Source: Bacillota bacterium (GTDB lineage Bacteria > Bacillota > Bacilli > Paenibacillales > NBRC-103111). From it: 64,000 bases of DNA. The position numbers and the translations under genes were made by a program. The stretch is taken from contig JAEWIS010000038.1 in NCBI GenBank assembly GCA_023386955.1, forward strand, positions 124,001 through 188,000. The letters are read 5' to 3'. Numbering within the stretch: the stretch's first letter is position 1; each line of letters begins with the position of its first letter. This document shows, piece after piece, positions 25,541 through 33,243 of this stretch. The notes beneath the pieces are model-generated. The model did not search any database and was not told where the DNA came from. It saw nothing but the letters and a program-made list of their open reading frames with translations.

Positions 25541-25558
25541 GCCCAGCCCACCTCCGTG

Positions 25559-26359
25559 TTAATCAAAATGAAACAGGCTCTGCTGCCGGATATGATGCAC
25601 CGGCAAACCCGGATACTGCTCCGCCAAATTCTGTGCAAGCGCCTTCATTCCAGGCTCTTCGCTTTCCGCATGACCCAGCACAATAAGGGCTCTGCGCCGT
25701 CCCTGTTGGAGCGCATCACGGACATACTCCGGCGTCTCCCACTCCGGGCCTTCGCCATAGATCATAAGTTCAACCTGCTCCTGCTCGAATAAAGTGACCG
25801 CCGTAGCGGCGCCGCCGCGGTAACCGACCAAAACCCCAACACGGGTCAGCAGCATGTCCGGATCACCCATATACCGCACATGAGGAATGTCAAGCTTCTT
25901 CTTCACGTACCTGACAATCTCCCTAAGGGTGGCTCGCGGAAGCTCCAACAGCGATGCTGCAGGCTCATGCTTGCAGACATATGCCCCCCATTCCAGCTCC
26001 CGGATCAGTCCTTCGGTAATGGCGTCAGGCTTGTAGCGGTGGGGATAGTCGTGAAACCGGAATACGGCGATGCCGGACTCCTCCAAAAATTGCTTTTTGA
26101 CCCGGTATACCTCTCCGCCTCTGGCCTCCCCCGCCTCATCATGATGGGCAAAAAACAAACCCTCATGGGCAATCACCAGATTGGCCTTCCTATCCCGGGC
26201 TTCCTCGAGCACGCGCTGTGTGGGCACAAAGGTGGTGACAATGCCGGTTACCGGCATGGATGGGTCACCGCTCTTCAAGGTGTCCACCGTTTGCTCCAAC
26301 GGGCCTACAGGTGCAATTAATGCATCAATAATCGTTTGTACGGTTGGTTGGGCCATTCT
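25559..26359 (-). CDS. Nif3-like dinuclear metal-centre protein
   Basis: Member of the Nif3/YqfO (DUF34) family, about 266 residues. Metal ligands are visible in VIAHEGLFFAHHD and in the C-terminal LGHAESEEPGMK; VGVLVGYRGG and the final QQSLFHFD also fit the family. ATG at 26359 is chosen for AGGAGGGA just upstream; the longer frame to 26464 runs through a terminator. Nif3 proteins bind two metal ions in a hexameric ring; their reaction is unsettled, with GTP cyclohydrolase-like folding proposed. The placement directly before a GH2 gene and after uxuB is unusual and suggests a sugar-related role, which is inference. Confidence 0.8.
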   Translation of the reverse strand, partial: RMAQPTVQTIIDALIAPVGPLEQTVDTLKSGDPSMPVTGIVTTFVPTQRVLEEARDRKANLVIAHEGLFFAHHDEAGEARGGEVYRVKKQFLEESGIAVFRFHDYPHRYKPDAITEGLIRELEWGAYVCKHEPAASLLELPRATLREIVRYVKKKLDIPHVRYMGDPDMLLTRVGVLVGYRGGAATAVTLFEQEQVELMIYGEGPEWETPEYVRDALQQGRRRALIVLGHAESEEPGMKALAQNLAEQYPGLPVHHIRQQSLFHFD

Positions 26360-26386
26360 GTTCCCTCCTGAACTGCTGCAGAATAG

Positions 26387-26456
26387 AAAAACTCCCCCAA
26401 AAGACGTCCACAGTACGCTTTCCAGCGCATCACGGAAGAATAACATGTTGGGGGAG
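26387..26456 (-). terminator. Long-loop terminator or attenuator between uxuB and the Nif3-like gene
   Basis: On the minus strand CTCCCCCAA pairs with TTGGGGGAG, nine bases, followed by TTTTTC. The 47-base loop contains its own small hairpin (GCGCT-GGAA-AGCGT) with a GNRA-type loop. It lies eight bases after the uxuB stop. Confidence 0.7.
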
Positions 26457-26464
26457 AGCTGCAT

Positions 26465-28075
26465 TTATACTTCTACATATTTGGCGATGGTGCTGCGGAC
26501 GGCACCGGGACCGGCCAGCATTTCATGGAACATCCCTTCGATTTTGGCAGCCAATCCCGCTTCCTCCAGAGACACGCCGAAGATTTGCACATTCTCGAGA
26601 ATAGCCCGTACATTGGATGTTTGATCCCCCAGCGCGGTTCCCTCGAGCTTGGCTTGCAGGTCGGCAAGCAGAGGGTCGGGGCTTAAGGTGAAGGGTTTGC
26701 CCGCATCATCCACACCCAGCAGGTAACGGCACCACGCTGCGATAGCCACGGGAATGGCAGTCAGCGTTGATGGGTCCAGATCCCCACGGCGCATATAGGA
26801 CTTGATGGTCTCCCCGAAACGGATGCCCACCTTCTGGGAGGTGTCTGTGGCGATCCGCTGCGGCGTATCGGGAATAAACGGATTGGCGAACCGTTCATGA
26901 ATGACTTCATCCAAGAAGGTTTGCGGATTCAGAATTCCCGGGTTCACCACCACGGGAAGCCCTTCCTTATACCCGATCGTTTCCACCAGCTTTTGCAGCA
27001 CCGGATCCTTCATCTCGTCTGCAATCAGGGTGTAGCCCATAAGACAGCCGGATACGGCCAGCGCGGTATGCAGGGGATTAAGGCAGGTGGTGACCTTCAT
27101 GGTTTCCACCTTGTTCACTGTGTCCCTGTCGGTAAACAGAACACCGGCATCCTCCAGCGGAGGACGTCCGTTGGTGAAGGTATCCTCAATAACCAGATAT
27201 TCACTGATCTCGGCGTTGACAAAAGGCGCCGTATACGTATTTTTGGACGTTACAACGGTATCCATGCCGCCGATGCCTTGAGCCAGCAGCGCTTCCTGGA
27301 CCTTTTCCGAAGGGCGGGGCGTAATTTTGTCAATCATGGACAGCGGGAAAGCGATCCGGCTTTTATCCTGCAGATAAGCGGCAAAACCCTCGTCCACCAG
27401 TCCGCGTTTGGCCCATTCCTCAGCCACCGTCACCATACTTTTCTTCAGCTTATCCCCGTTATGGGAGCAGTTGTCCATACTGACGAAGGTCATGGGGTAA
27501 CCGCCCTTGAGGTAGCGCTTATAAGCCAGCGCGGTCACCACACTCATGATATGAACCGCTTCATCCGGCCCCTTCTCCAGATCCTGTGCGACAATCCCCA
27601 GATAAGCGCCGTCCGGACCGGTAATAGCATAGCCTTTTTCTGTGATAGTGAAGCTGGCCATTTGGAGAGTCGGGTTTTCGAAGATGGAAACCAGACGGCT
27701 CCACTCCCCTTCCCGGCTGCGGTCCGCCGCAATGGCATCCACGATGCTGGCCACAACCTTTTTCAGGAAATCTCCTTTGGCATTCATCAGCACCAGCAGA
27801 GTCAAATTGTCGCAGGGTGTGTACACCTTATCGATCATCTCCAGATCGAACACCTCGGCGGCGATAATTCCCGTATCAGCCTTTCCTTCATCCAGAAGCT
27901 TCTGATGGGCATTGGCCACAAAACCTCTGAAGATGTTCCCCGCTCCGAAATGGACCCATTCCGGCTTGGACGCAGTGTTGGTTGCCACCTCCACCGGGTT
28001 AAACCGGGGCAGCTCCACACCTGCTGCTTCCCATTCCTGACTATTGGCAAGACTCGCCAGATTAAGCGTCAGCAA
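26465..28075 (-). CDS. uxuB: Fructuronate (mannonate) reductase, long-chain mannitol dehydrogenase family
   Basis: NAD-dependent interconversion of D-fructuronate and D-mannonate in hexuronate catabolism. At 536 residues it has the length of the long-chain family. The N-terminal cofactor domain has VHFGAGNIFRGF, and the catalytic domain has FVSMDNCSHNGDKL and DKITPRPS, with a conserved Lys and Asn. The start is TTG at 28075, one base after the uxuA stop, with AAGGAG upstream inside the uxuA end, so translation is coupled. Together with uxuA it forms the mannonate branch of glucuronate use; glucuronate isomerase and KDG kinase genes are not in the window. Confidence 0.85.
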   Translation of the reverse strand: MLTLNLASLANSQEWEAAGVELPRFNPVEVATNTASKPEWVHFGAGNIFRGFVANAHQKLLDEGKADTGIIAAEVFDLEMIDKVYTPCDNLTLLVLMNAKGDFLKKVVASIVDAIAADRSREGEWSRLVSIFENPTLQMASFTITEKGYAITGPDGAYLGIVAQDLEKGPDEAVHIMSVVTALAYKRYLKGGYPMTFVSMDNCSHNGDKLKKSMVTVAEEWAKRGLVDEGFAAYLQDKSRIAFPLSMIDKITPRPSEKVQEALLAQGIGGMDTVVTSKNTYTAPFVNAEISEYLVIEDTFTNGRPPLEDAGVLFTDRDTVNKVETMKVTTCLNPLHTALAVSGCLMGYTLIADEMKDPVLQKLVETIGYKEGLPVVVNPGILNPQTFLDEVIHERFANPFIPDTPQRIATDTSQKVGIRFGETIKSYMRRGDLDPSTLTAIPVAIAAWCRYLLGVDDAGKPFTLSPDPLLADLQAKLEGTALGDQTSNVRAILENVQIFGVSLEEAGLAAKIEGMFHEMLAGPGAVRSTIAKYVEV

Positions 28076-28076
28076 T

Positions 28077-29153
28077 TTACTTCACTCCTTTGGCATTTTC
28101 CAGACTGTCCCAAACTCCCAGCAAATACATAATACCCATAGCCCGGTCATAGAGTCCATAGCCAGGACGGCAAGTTTTCTCCTCGCCCCACAGATGTCTG
28201 CCGTGGTCCGGACGCACATAACCCTTAAAGCCGCTTTCGTGATAGGCTTTGACTACCTCCGGCACATCCACGCTGCCGTCGCAGCCTCTGTGGGACACCT
28301 CGATAAAGTCGCCGTTTTCGAACACCTTCACATTCCGGATATGAGCAAAATAAATGCGGTCATGGAATTCGCGGATCATAGCCGGCAGATCGTTCTGCGG
28401 ATTGGAGCCCAGGGACCCGGTACAGAAGGTCAGACCGTTGTAAGGATTATCCACGGTATCGAGAAGGCGGCGGATGGTTTCCCGGCTGCGGATGATCCGC
28501 GGCAGGCCGAAGATAGGCCAGGCAGGATCATCCGGATGGATCGCCATACGGATATCTGTTTCTTCGCAAACCGGCATCAGGCGGTTCAGGAAGTACACCA
28601 GGTTCTCAAATAGCTTGTCTTCCGTTACTCCAGCATAAGCCGCGAACAGCTCATCCAGTCTGGCCATCCGCTCCGGCTCCCAGCCCGGCATGGTGAAGTG
28701 GCCAGCGCCGGCAAGGATTCGTTCCGCCATTTCCTTGGGATCCTCGGTAATGGCAGCCTTTTCATAAAACAGTGCATTGGAACCGTCGGGCAGCTCCTTG
28801 TACAGGTCCGTCCGAGTCCAGTCGAAAACAGGCATGAAATTATAACAGATCACCTTCACGCCAACCTTGGCCAGCTTGCGGATGGTGTCAATATAAATAT
28901 CAATATAATGGTCGCGGCTGGGCAAGCCGATCTTGATATCATCATGGACATTGACGCTTTCTACTACTGCTGGGCTGAAGCCCTTAGCGACAATTTTATC
29001 CGCTTCCGCCTGAATCCGGTCCATCTCCCAAACCTCGCCGGCCACCTTATCGTGCAGGGACCAAACAATCCCCATTACACCGGGAATTTGCCGGACATGA
29101 TCCAATGTAATCGAATCATTCCCCTCGCCATACCATCTCCACGTCATGTTCAT
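28077..29153 (-). CDS. uxuA: Mannonate dehydratase
   Basis: Dehydrates D-mannonate to 2-keto-3-deoxygluconate. At 358 residues it has the family's usual length. Seen: MTWRWYGEGND at the start, CYNFMPVFDWTRT, MAIHPDDPAWP, TFCTGSLGS, HIRNVK and RPDHGRHLWGE, which carry the His, Cys and Asp residues of the Mn/Fe site of this xylose-isomerase-like family. AGGAGG lies nine bases before ATG. First gene of uxuA-uxuB, with a good promoter and a GTATAC palindrome over the start of transcription, divergent from a GntR regulator. Confidence 0.92.
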   Translation of the reverse strand: MNMTWRWYGEGNDSITLDHVRQIPGVMGIVWSLHDKVAGEVWEMDRIQAEADKIVAKGFSPAVVESVNVHDDIKIGLPSRDHYIDIYIDTIRKLAKVGVKVICYNFMPVFDWTRTDLYKELPDGSNALFYEKAAITEDPKEMAERILAGAGHFTMPGWEPERMARLDELFAAYAGVTEDKLFENLVYFLNRLMPVCEETDIRMAIHPDDPAWPIFGLPRIIRSRETIRRLLDTVDNPYNGLTFCTGSLGSNPQNDLPAMIREFHDRIYFAHIRNVKVFENGDFIEVSHRGCDGSVDVPEVVKAYHESGFKGYVRPDHGRHLWGEEKTCRPGYGLYDRAMGIMYLLGVWDSLENAKGVK

Positions 29154-29182
29154 CTGCGGGTTCCTCCTACGGATAATAGCAT

Positions 29183-29194
29183 CTTGTATACAAG
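29183..29194. promoter_or_regulatory. GntR operator over the uxuA promoter
   Basis: CTTGTATACAAG is a perfect 12-bp palindrome. On the minus strand it begins nine bases after the -10 box of the uxuA promoter, where a repressor would block initiation. Sites centred on GTATAC are typical for FadR-subfamily GntR regulators. Confidence 0.75.
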
Positions 29195-29203
29195 TTCGAT
29201 TTG

Positions 29204-29233
29204 ATCATACGCGACAATCCTCACCTGTGTCAA
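29204..29233 (-). promoter_or_regulatory. Sigma-A promoter of uxuAB
   Basis: On the minus strand TTGACA (29233-29228), an 18-base spacer and TATGAT (29209-29204) form a good housekeeping promoter directed at uxuA. Confidence 0.75.
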
Positions 29234-29316
29234 CCATGATATTTATAGGTATTTTGACGTTTATTCGAATAAAGTAGTGTCCACTGGTTTTCCTGTCTTT
29301 CAGAATCCCGGAATCT

Positions 29317-29328
29317 ATTGTATACTAG
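29317..29328. promoter_or_regulatory. Second GntR operator, over the regulator's own promoter
   Basis: ATTGTATACTAG shares the GTATAC core with the uxuA site, with imperfect arms. It overlaps a possible -10 (TATACT, 29321-29326) for the GntR gene, which suggests autoregulation. The -35 is weak. Confidence 0.55.
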
Positions 29329-29366
29329 TTTTCACATCTACTTATCCGGCCGAACAGGGGGTTCAT

Positions 29367-30026
29367 ATGCGCAAGGAAGAGATACTGCAGACCTTAAAAC
29401 AGGATATCATGACTCTGGCGCTGAAGCCCGGCACCATTCTCAGCGAAACCGTGCTGTCAGAGCAGTTTCAGATCTCGCGGACACCACTCCGCGATGTACT
29501 CAAGCAGCTTGCTTTGGAGCAATACATTAATATTTATCCCAAAAAAGGGAACGTGGTTTCCTATATTCATCTGGAATCCGTGGAGCAGATGATTTTCCTG
29601 CGCAGTGTGCTGGAAAAGGAAATTCTGCAGAGCCTCTCCGGCAGGCTGCCGCTGCCGGGTATACTGGAGCTGAAGGAGATTCTGGATGCCCAGGAAAAGA
29701 CCCTCTCCGCTGCCGAAAGCTCCTCTGAGCAATTTTTGGAAAGCGATGACGCTTTCCACCGGACCCTCTTCCAATTAGGGGGACGGTTGTATCTATGGAA
29801 CCTGCTGCAGCAGTCCAACGTCCATTATGCCCGTTACCGCAGGCTTCATCTGCTGAAGCAGGAAAAGCTCCAGGATATTCTCCAGGAACACCGGCGGATT
29901 TTGGAGGGACTTATTCAGGGGGACGGTAAGCATCTTCCCGAGTTGATTGACCGCCATCTCCGGGAGGACATCAATTCCATGTTCCTGCAGGAGAATTTCC
30001 GGGAGTATCTGCAGCCGGATGTGTAA
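29367..30026 (+). CDS. GntR-family (FadR subfamily) regulator of the hexuronate genes
   Basis: Repressor of about 220 residues: N-terminal winged helix with the GntR signature (LSETVLSEQFQISRTPLRDV, ending in LKQLALEQ) and an all-helical FCD effector domain containing DDAFHRTLF, a His of the metal site, and a later ...DRHLREDI. The frame is open from 29277, but AGGGGG five bases before ATG at 29367 fixes the start and removes a stretch that carries the operator. Divergent from uxuA with matching palindromes at both promoters, so it is probably a UxuR/ExuR-type regulator responding to fructuronate, mannonate or KDG. Confidence 0.85.
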   Translation: MRKEEILQTLKQDIMTLALKPGTILSETVLSEQFQISRTPLRDVLKQLALEQYINIYPKKGNVVSYIHLESVEQMIFLRSVLEKEILQSLSGRLPLPGILELKEILDAQEKTLSAAESSSEQFLESDDAFHRTLFQLGGRLYLWNLLQQSNVHYARYRRLHLLKQEKLQDILQEHRRILEGLIQGDGKHLPELIDRHLREDINSMFLQENFREYLQPDV

Positions 30027-30051
30027 TAAATACACAGTCTATAACTGCAAC

Positions 30052-30086
30052 AAAGCCGGCCCTGGCTAACCCAGGCCGGCTTATTC
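30052..30086. terminator. Bidirectional terminator
   Basis: AAGCCGGCCTGG-type arms (AAAGCCGGCCCTGG and CCAGGCCGGCTT) form a stem of 11 or more base pairs between the GntR gene and the convergent peptidase gene. Confidence 0.75.
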
Positions 30087-30096
30087 CCTGTTAAGA

Positions 30097-30855
30097 CTAG
30101 TTCGTCTTTAGATATTTCCCCTTCACAAATTCATACCAGCCCTTCTCAAAATCAGCCTCGTTTTTCCCCAATACAGCAGGCATATTCCCCGAGCTGGTAA
30201 TCAGGTCGCGGACAGCACTCATTCCCCATGTGTCACGGATGTATTCTATGATGGTATAACCAAGACGGTATGTGAGCTGAGTGTCCTTATTTAGTTGTGC
30301 TAAAGTGGGGTATTTCCCGCTAAGTAACGACCCCATTTCTTTGGGATCTTGGAATTGATCCGCTTCATAACAGGCAATACTTTCATATAGCCAGCTCATA
30401 GAGGGGAAAGCGAGATATGCCGTTAGATTATTAGTAACAACATGGGTAAACTCATGCACCGCCACTTTCATAATGGAATCATAGCTATGTTCGGGTCCGG
30501 GGAAATTAGGGGAAACAATGCTCATTTTATCCGGTTCCAATGCAACCCCAGCCAGATAATTGCCCGCCTCTTTGCGGTTTATTCCCTTGTGGAATTCTGC
30601 CAAGTTGGGGTAGATATTCATCTGTACTTTCGGCATCTCAAGTGGCTTCAAATCCTCCACAATCCGGTCGTGGTTCTCCTCCAGTTTATCCCGGAGCTGA
30701 AAGATGCTGTCTTGATCCGTTTTCGTATAATAAAATGTAAAATGTTCCGACTCCAGCGTATAAGGAAACGGATTTGGTTTAAACTGTATATATAGCAAAA
30801 CTGCAATTACACATGCTGCACCCAACAACGCTGCTTTTTGAAGCTTTTTGTTCAT
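30097..30855 (-). CDS. Membrane-anchored zinc metallopeptidase (peptidase MA-like)
   Basis: Protein of about 252 residues with one N-terminal membrane helix (about 8-24) and an extracellular gluzincin domain. The zinc-binding motif is HEFTH (two His and the catalytic Glu) within VAVHEFTHVVTNN, followed by WLYESIACYEAD, whose first Glu is the likely third ligand. Start: ATG at 30855 has AGGAGG four to five bases upstream; the longer frame to 30954 has none. Peptidase MA-like proteins are common in Paenibacillus; substrates are unknown, with cell-surface or secreted proteins likely. Confidence 0.8.
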   Translation of the reverse strand: MNKKLQKAALLGAACVIAVLLYIQFKPNPFPYTLESEHFTFYYTKTDQDSIFQLRDKLEENHDRIVEDLKPLEMPKVQMNIYPNLAEFHKGINRKEAGNYLAGVALEPDKMSIVSPNFPGPEHSYDSIMKVAVHEFTHVVTNNLTAYLAFPSMSWLYESIACYEADQFQDPKEMGSLLSGKYPTLAQLNKDTQLTYRLGYTIIEYIRDTWGMSAVRDLITSSGNMPAVLGKNEADFEKGWYEFVKGKYLKTN

Positions 30856-31073
30856 AGCTCCTCCTGGTTCACCACCTATATGTATAATGCCGCTTCTTTT
30901 TTTTGGCTGGTATGGAATATTGTCCCTTGGTTTCTTCCGTATGTCAACCGCCATTTTATTATTACTTCGGTCTAAAAGCTTGCTTTTCGGTCCTCCTTCA
31001 AAAGTCCCATCTTAAGAAATTTTTAAGAAATCAAAAAAGAGGAATTATATATAGAATGTCAAATATATATAAT

Positions 31074-31087
31074 TGCAAACGTTTACA
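31074..31087 (+). promoter_or_regulatory. cre site (CcpA operator)
   Basis: TGCAAACGTTTACA matches the catabolite-responsive element pattern TGNNANCGNNNNCA at every fixed position. It lies 25 bases before the start codon of the solute-binding lipoprotein, where CcpA would block transcription when preferred sugars are present. The flanking run of A and T holds several possible -10 boxes. Confidence 0.7.
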
Positions 31088-31111
31088 GTATAATTTTGGG
31101 GAGGATTTTGT

Positions 31112-32623
31112 GTGAAGAATAAAAAGACAATTGCAATTACTCTGATGGCCCTGTCCATTGTGGCAGCAGGGTGCGGCAAAGGCTCCGACAGCAGCACCGG
31201 AAGCACCAGCTCTCCGGCTCCTACCGTGGATAACACTCCACTGAAGCTGACCATTATGGCGAACCTGTCCACACCTGAGGTTCCCTCCGATAAGCTGGAG
31301 AAACTGCTTGAGCAAAAGACAAACAGCGATATCACCTTCCAATGGGTACCGGACGGCTCCTACGATGAGAAGTTCCAGGCAGCCTTGGCTACCGGCTCTC
31401 TTCCGCAAGCTGTTTATCTCAAGAACCAGTCTTCCTTCGTATTGCTGAGACAAACGCTGAAGGACGGCCAATTCTGGGAAATCGGGCCTTACTTGAAGGA
31501 TTATCCGAACCTGAAGAACCTGAATTCTGAAGTATTGGAAAACACCAAGGTTATGGGCAAAATTTACTCCTTGTACCAAGAGCGCCCCATTGCCCGCCAA
31601 GGCATTATCTACCGCAAGGACTGGGCCGACAAGCTGGGCCTGGCTGAGCCGAAAACCACCGACGATATCTATAACATGCTGAAGAAGTTTAAGGAAGCCA
31701 ATCTGGGCGGCGGCAAAACCATTCCGCTGGCAGACCGCAATGACCTGATCTACGGCTCCTTCAAAACCCTCTCCGCCTACTTCGGCACACCGAACGGCTG
31801 GGGTGTAGTAGACGGCAAGCTGGTTCCGGAGTTCATGACCCAAGGCTACATGGATACCATGAACTTCATCAAAAAGCTCCGCACCGAAGGCCTGATCAAC
31901 CAGGACTTCCCGGTTACCAGTAAGACAGACCAACAAAACCTGATGTACACTGGCGCATCCGGCATGTACGTAGGCTCCATGCAGGACGTTCAAACCCTGC
32001 AGCAAAAAACGGAAGCCAACAACAAAACAGCCGTTTATGACGTTGTTAACCAAATCACCAGCTCCACTCAAAAAACAGCCTCCACTTGGGGTATTCCGGG
32101 ATACGGCACATTGGTTGTCTTCCCGAAATCCGCTGTTAAAACCGAAGCTGAGCTGAAGAAAATCCTGGCGTTCTATGACAAGTTCTTCAGCCCTGAGGTA
32201 GCCAACCTGCTGAAGTACGGCGTAGAAAACGAGCATTACAAGATGGTAGAAGGCAAGGTTCAACCGGTAACCGACGCCAAGCTGCTGGAAAAAGAGCAAA
32301 AGGCTTATCTGACTGTAGCTCTTGCCGACACTACCAACATCCTGCCCACCTACTACAACCTGAAGACACAAGAAAAGGCTGTTCAACTCTCCAATGATGC
32401 TGTGAAATTCGCCGTTCAGAATCCGACCAACTCCTTGGATTCCAAAACCTACACCGAAAAGGGAGCTATCCTCCAAGACATTATTAAGGATGCTACCTAC
32501 AAGTATATGGTTGGCGATATCGATGCAGCCGGCTTCCAAAAACTCGTTGACAAGTGGAAGAATGACGGCGGCAACAAAATCATTGAAGAATACAACGCCT
32601 CCTACAAAGAAGTCAAAAAATAA
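31112..32623 (+). CDS. Extracellular solute-binding lipoprotein (family 1, LplA-like)
   Basis: Receptor for an oligosaccharide ABC importer, 503 residues. Signal peptide with lipobox VAAGC, Ser/Thr-rich tether, then the large two-lobed fold (LPQAVYLKNQSSF, QGIIYRKDWADKLGL, ASGMYVGSM), as in Paenibacillus/LplA proteins. The start is GTG at 31112, with GGGGAGG eight bases upstream. The permease genes that normally follow are absent on both sides, so it is an orphan. A cre site lies in its promoter region. Its codon use is unusually uniform, which suggests high expression and also explains a long open antisense frame. Confidence 0.88.
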   Translation: MKNKKTIAITLMALSIVAAGCGKGSDSSTGSTSSPAPTVDNTPLKLTIMANLSTPEVPSDKLEKLLEQKTNSDITFQWVPDGSYDEKFQAALATGSLPQAVYLKNQSSFVLLRQTLKDGQFWEIGPYLKDYPNLKNLNSEVLENTKVMGKIYSLYQERPIARQGIIYRKDWADKLGLAEPKTTDDIYNMLKKFKEANLGGGKTIPLADRNDLIYGSFKTLSAYFGTPNGWGVVDGKLVPEFMTQGYMDTMNFIKKLRTEGLINQDFPVTSKTDQQNLMYTGASGMYVGSMQDVQTLQQKTEANNKTAVYDVVNQITSSTQKTASTWGIPGYGTLVVFPKSAVKTEAELKKILAFYDKFFSPEVANLLKYGVENEHYKMVEGKVQPVTDAKLLEKEQKAYLTVALADTTNILPTYYNLKTQEKAVQLSNDAVKFAVQNPTNSLDSKTYTEKGAILQDIIKDATYKYMVGDIDAAGFQKLVDKWKNDGGNKIIEEYNASYKEVKK

Positions 32624-32640
32624 GCTTTAATTTCATACAG

Positions 32641-32687
32641 GAAAAATCCCCGCTGCCTTGAACAACTAGGCTACGGGGATTTTTTAC
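32641..32687. terminator. Strong bidirectional terminator
   Basis: AAAATCCCCG and CGGGGATTTT pair, with an extra inner pairing GCC/GGC, and with T or A runs on both sides. It ends the lipoprotein gene on the plus strand and the candidate structured RNA on the minus strand. Confidence 0.85.
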
Positions 32688-33118
32688 TTAACAAACTATT
32701 CAATTTGAATCTTTCCTCCAGCAACAATCCACGGCCTTGACATGGTAATTGTTTTCATTTGGTCTTGCGTTCCCGCGTACCCGGCGATCACGAGCAACGT
32801 TGTCACGAGCCGTTACTCCAGGCGTGTCTCACCGTATCCGTACGCTTCGCTTACCCTTTCCATCGGAATCGCCCTCTTTCCTCGCAAGAACTTCCTTGCA
32901 TTGAGAATAGGATTGCATTATCCATGGGAAGTTGGTTTCCCGCATACCTCAGTCTGTTCCCCAAAACGGTGTCACTTCCGTCTTGCCGGTTCCAGCTGAA
33001 ATCCGGTATGCATCGCTTACCTAGATCATCGGGGCTCTCTCCTCTCCAGATTCGATTGCTCCTCCAAGAAGGTGAGCGGATCACCTTAGGCCTGTCCTCC
33101 AACTGGGTGCCTTCGGTG
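32641..33118 (-). ncRNA. Candidate large structured noncoding RNA, about 480 nt
   Basis: No reading frame of quality lies in this 620-base gap, yet the minus strand looks like a folded RNA: purine-rich and full of short perfect hairpins. Examples, given as plus-strand positions: 33069-33087 (7-bp stem), 32884-32899 (5 bp), 32833-32844 (4 bp), and 32767-32776, a GCG-GGAA-CGC stem with a GNRA tetraloop. It has its own TATAAT box upstream and the strong terminator at its end. Purine-rich GGAGGA-type segments recur, but none precedes a usable frame. I cannot place it: it is not tmRNA, RNase P RNA, 6S or a riboswitch I know. OLE-type RNAs are the nearest in style. Confidence 0.6.
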
Positions 33119-33125
33119 TACTTTG

Positions 33126-33154
33126 ATTATAACCGAATTTACAGAATATTAAAA
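33126..33154 (-). promoter_or_regulatory. Promoter of the candidate structured RNA
   Basis: On the minus strand a perfect TATAAT (33131-33126) lies 17 bases after a weak TTTTAA (33154-33149), with an A/T-rich upstream region that could act as an UP element. Transcription would start near 33118. Confidence 0.5.
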
Positions 33155-33243
33155 ATTCTAAAAATTCCAACTATTTAGCGTTAGGAGAAATTAACTCTAT
33201 CATTCTCCCCTATTCTACCATTGTCTAAAAATTCCTCCGGATT

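Noticed and set aside
26897..28132. Open frame of 411 codons antisense to uxuB
   Set aside because: The sense strand encodes a complete long-chain mannitol-dehydrogenase-family enzyme.
31089..31094. TATAAT as the -10 box of the lipoprotein gene
   Set aside because: Transcription would start inside the ribosome binding site, so an upstream A/T-rich promoter is more likely.
31031..32539. Open frame of 502 codons antisense to the solute-binding lipoprotein
   Set aside because: It is a shadow of a gene with biased codons; the sense frame has a lipobox, a ribosome site and a terminator, while this one has a Leu/Val/Gly-rich, motif-free product.
32641..33118. Candidate RNA considered as RNase P RNA, tmRNA or a group II intron
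   Set aside because: I do not find the RNase P core GAGGAAAGUCC, a tmRNA tag frame with CCA end, or an intron GUGYG start with a domain V hairpin.
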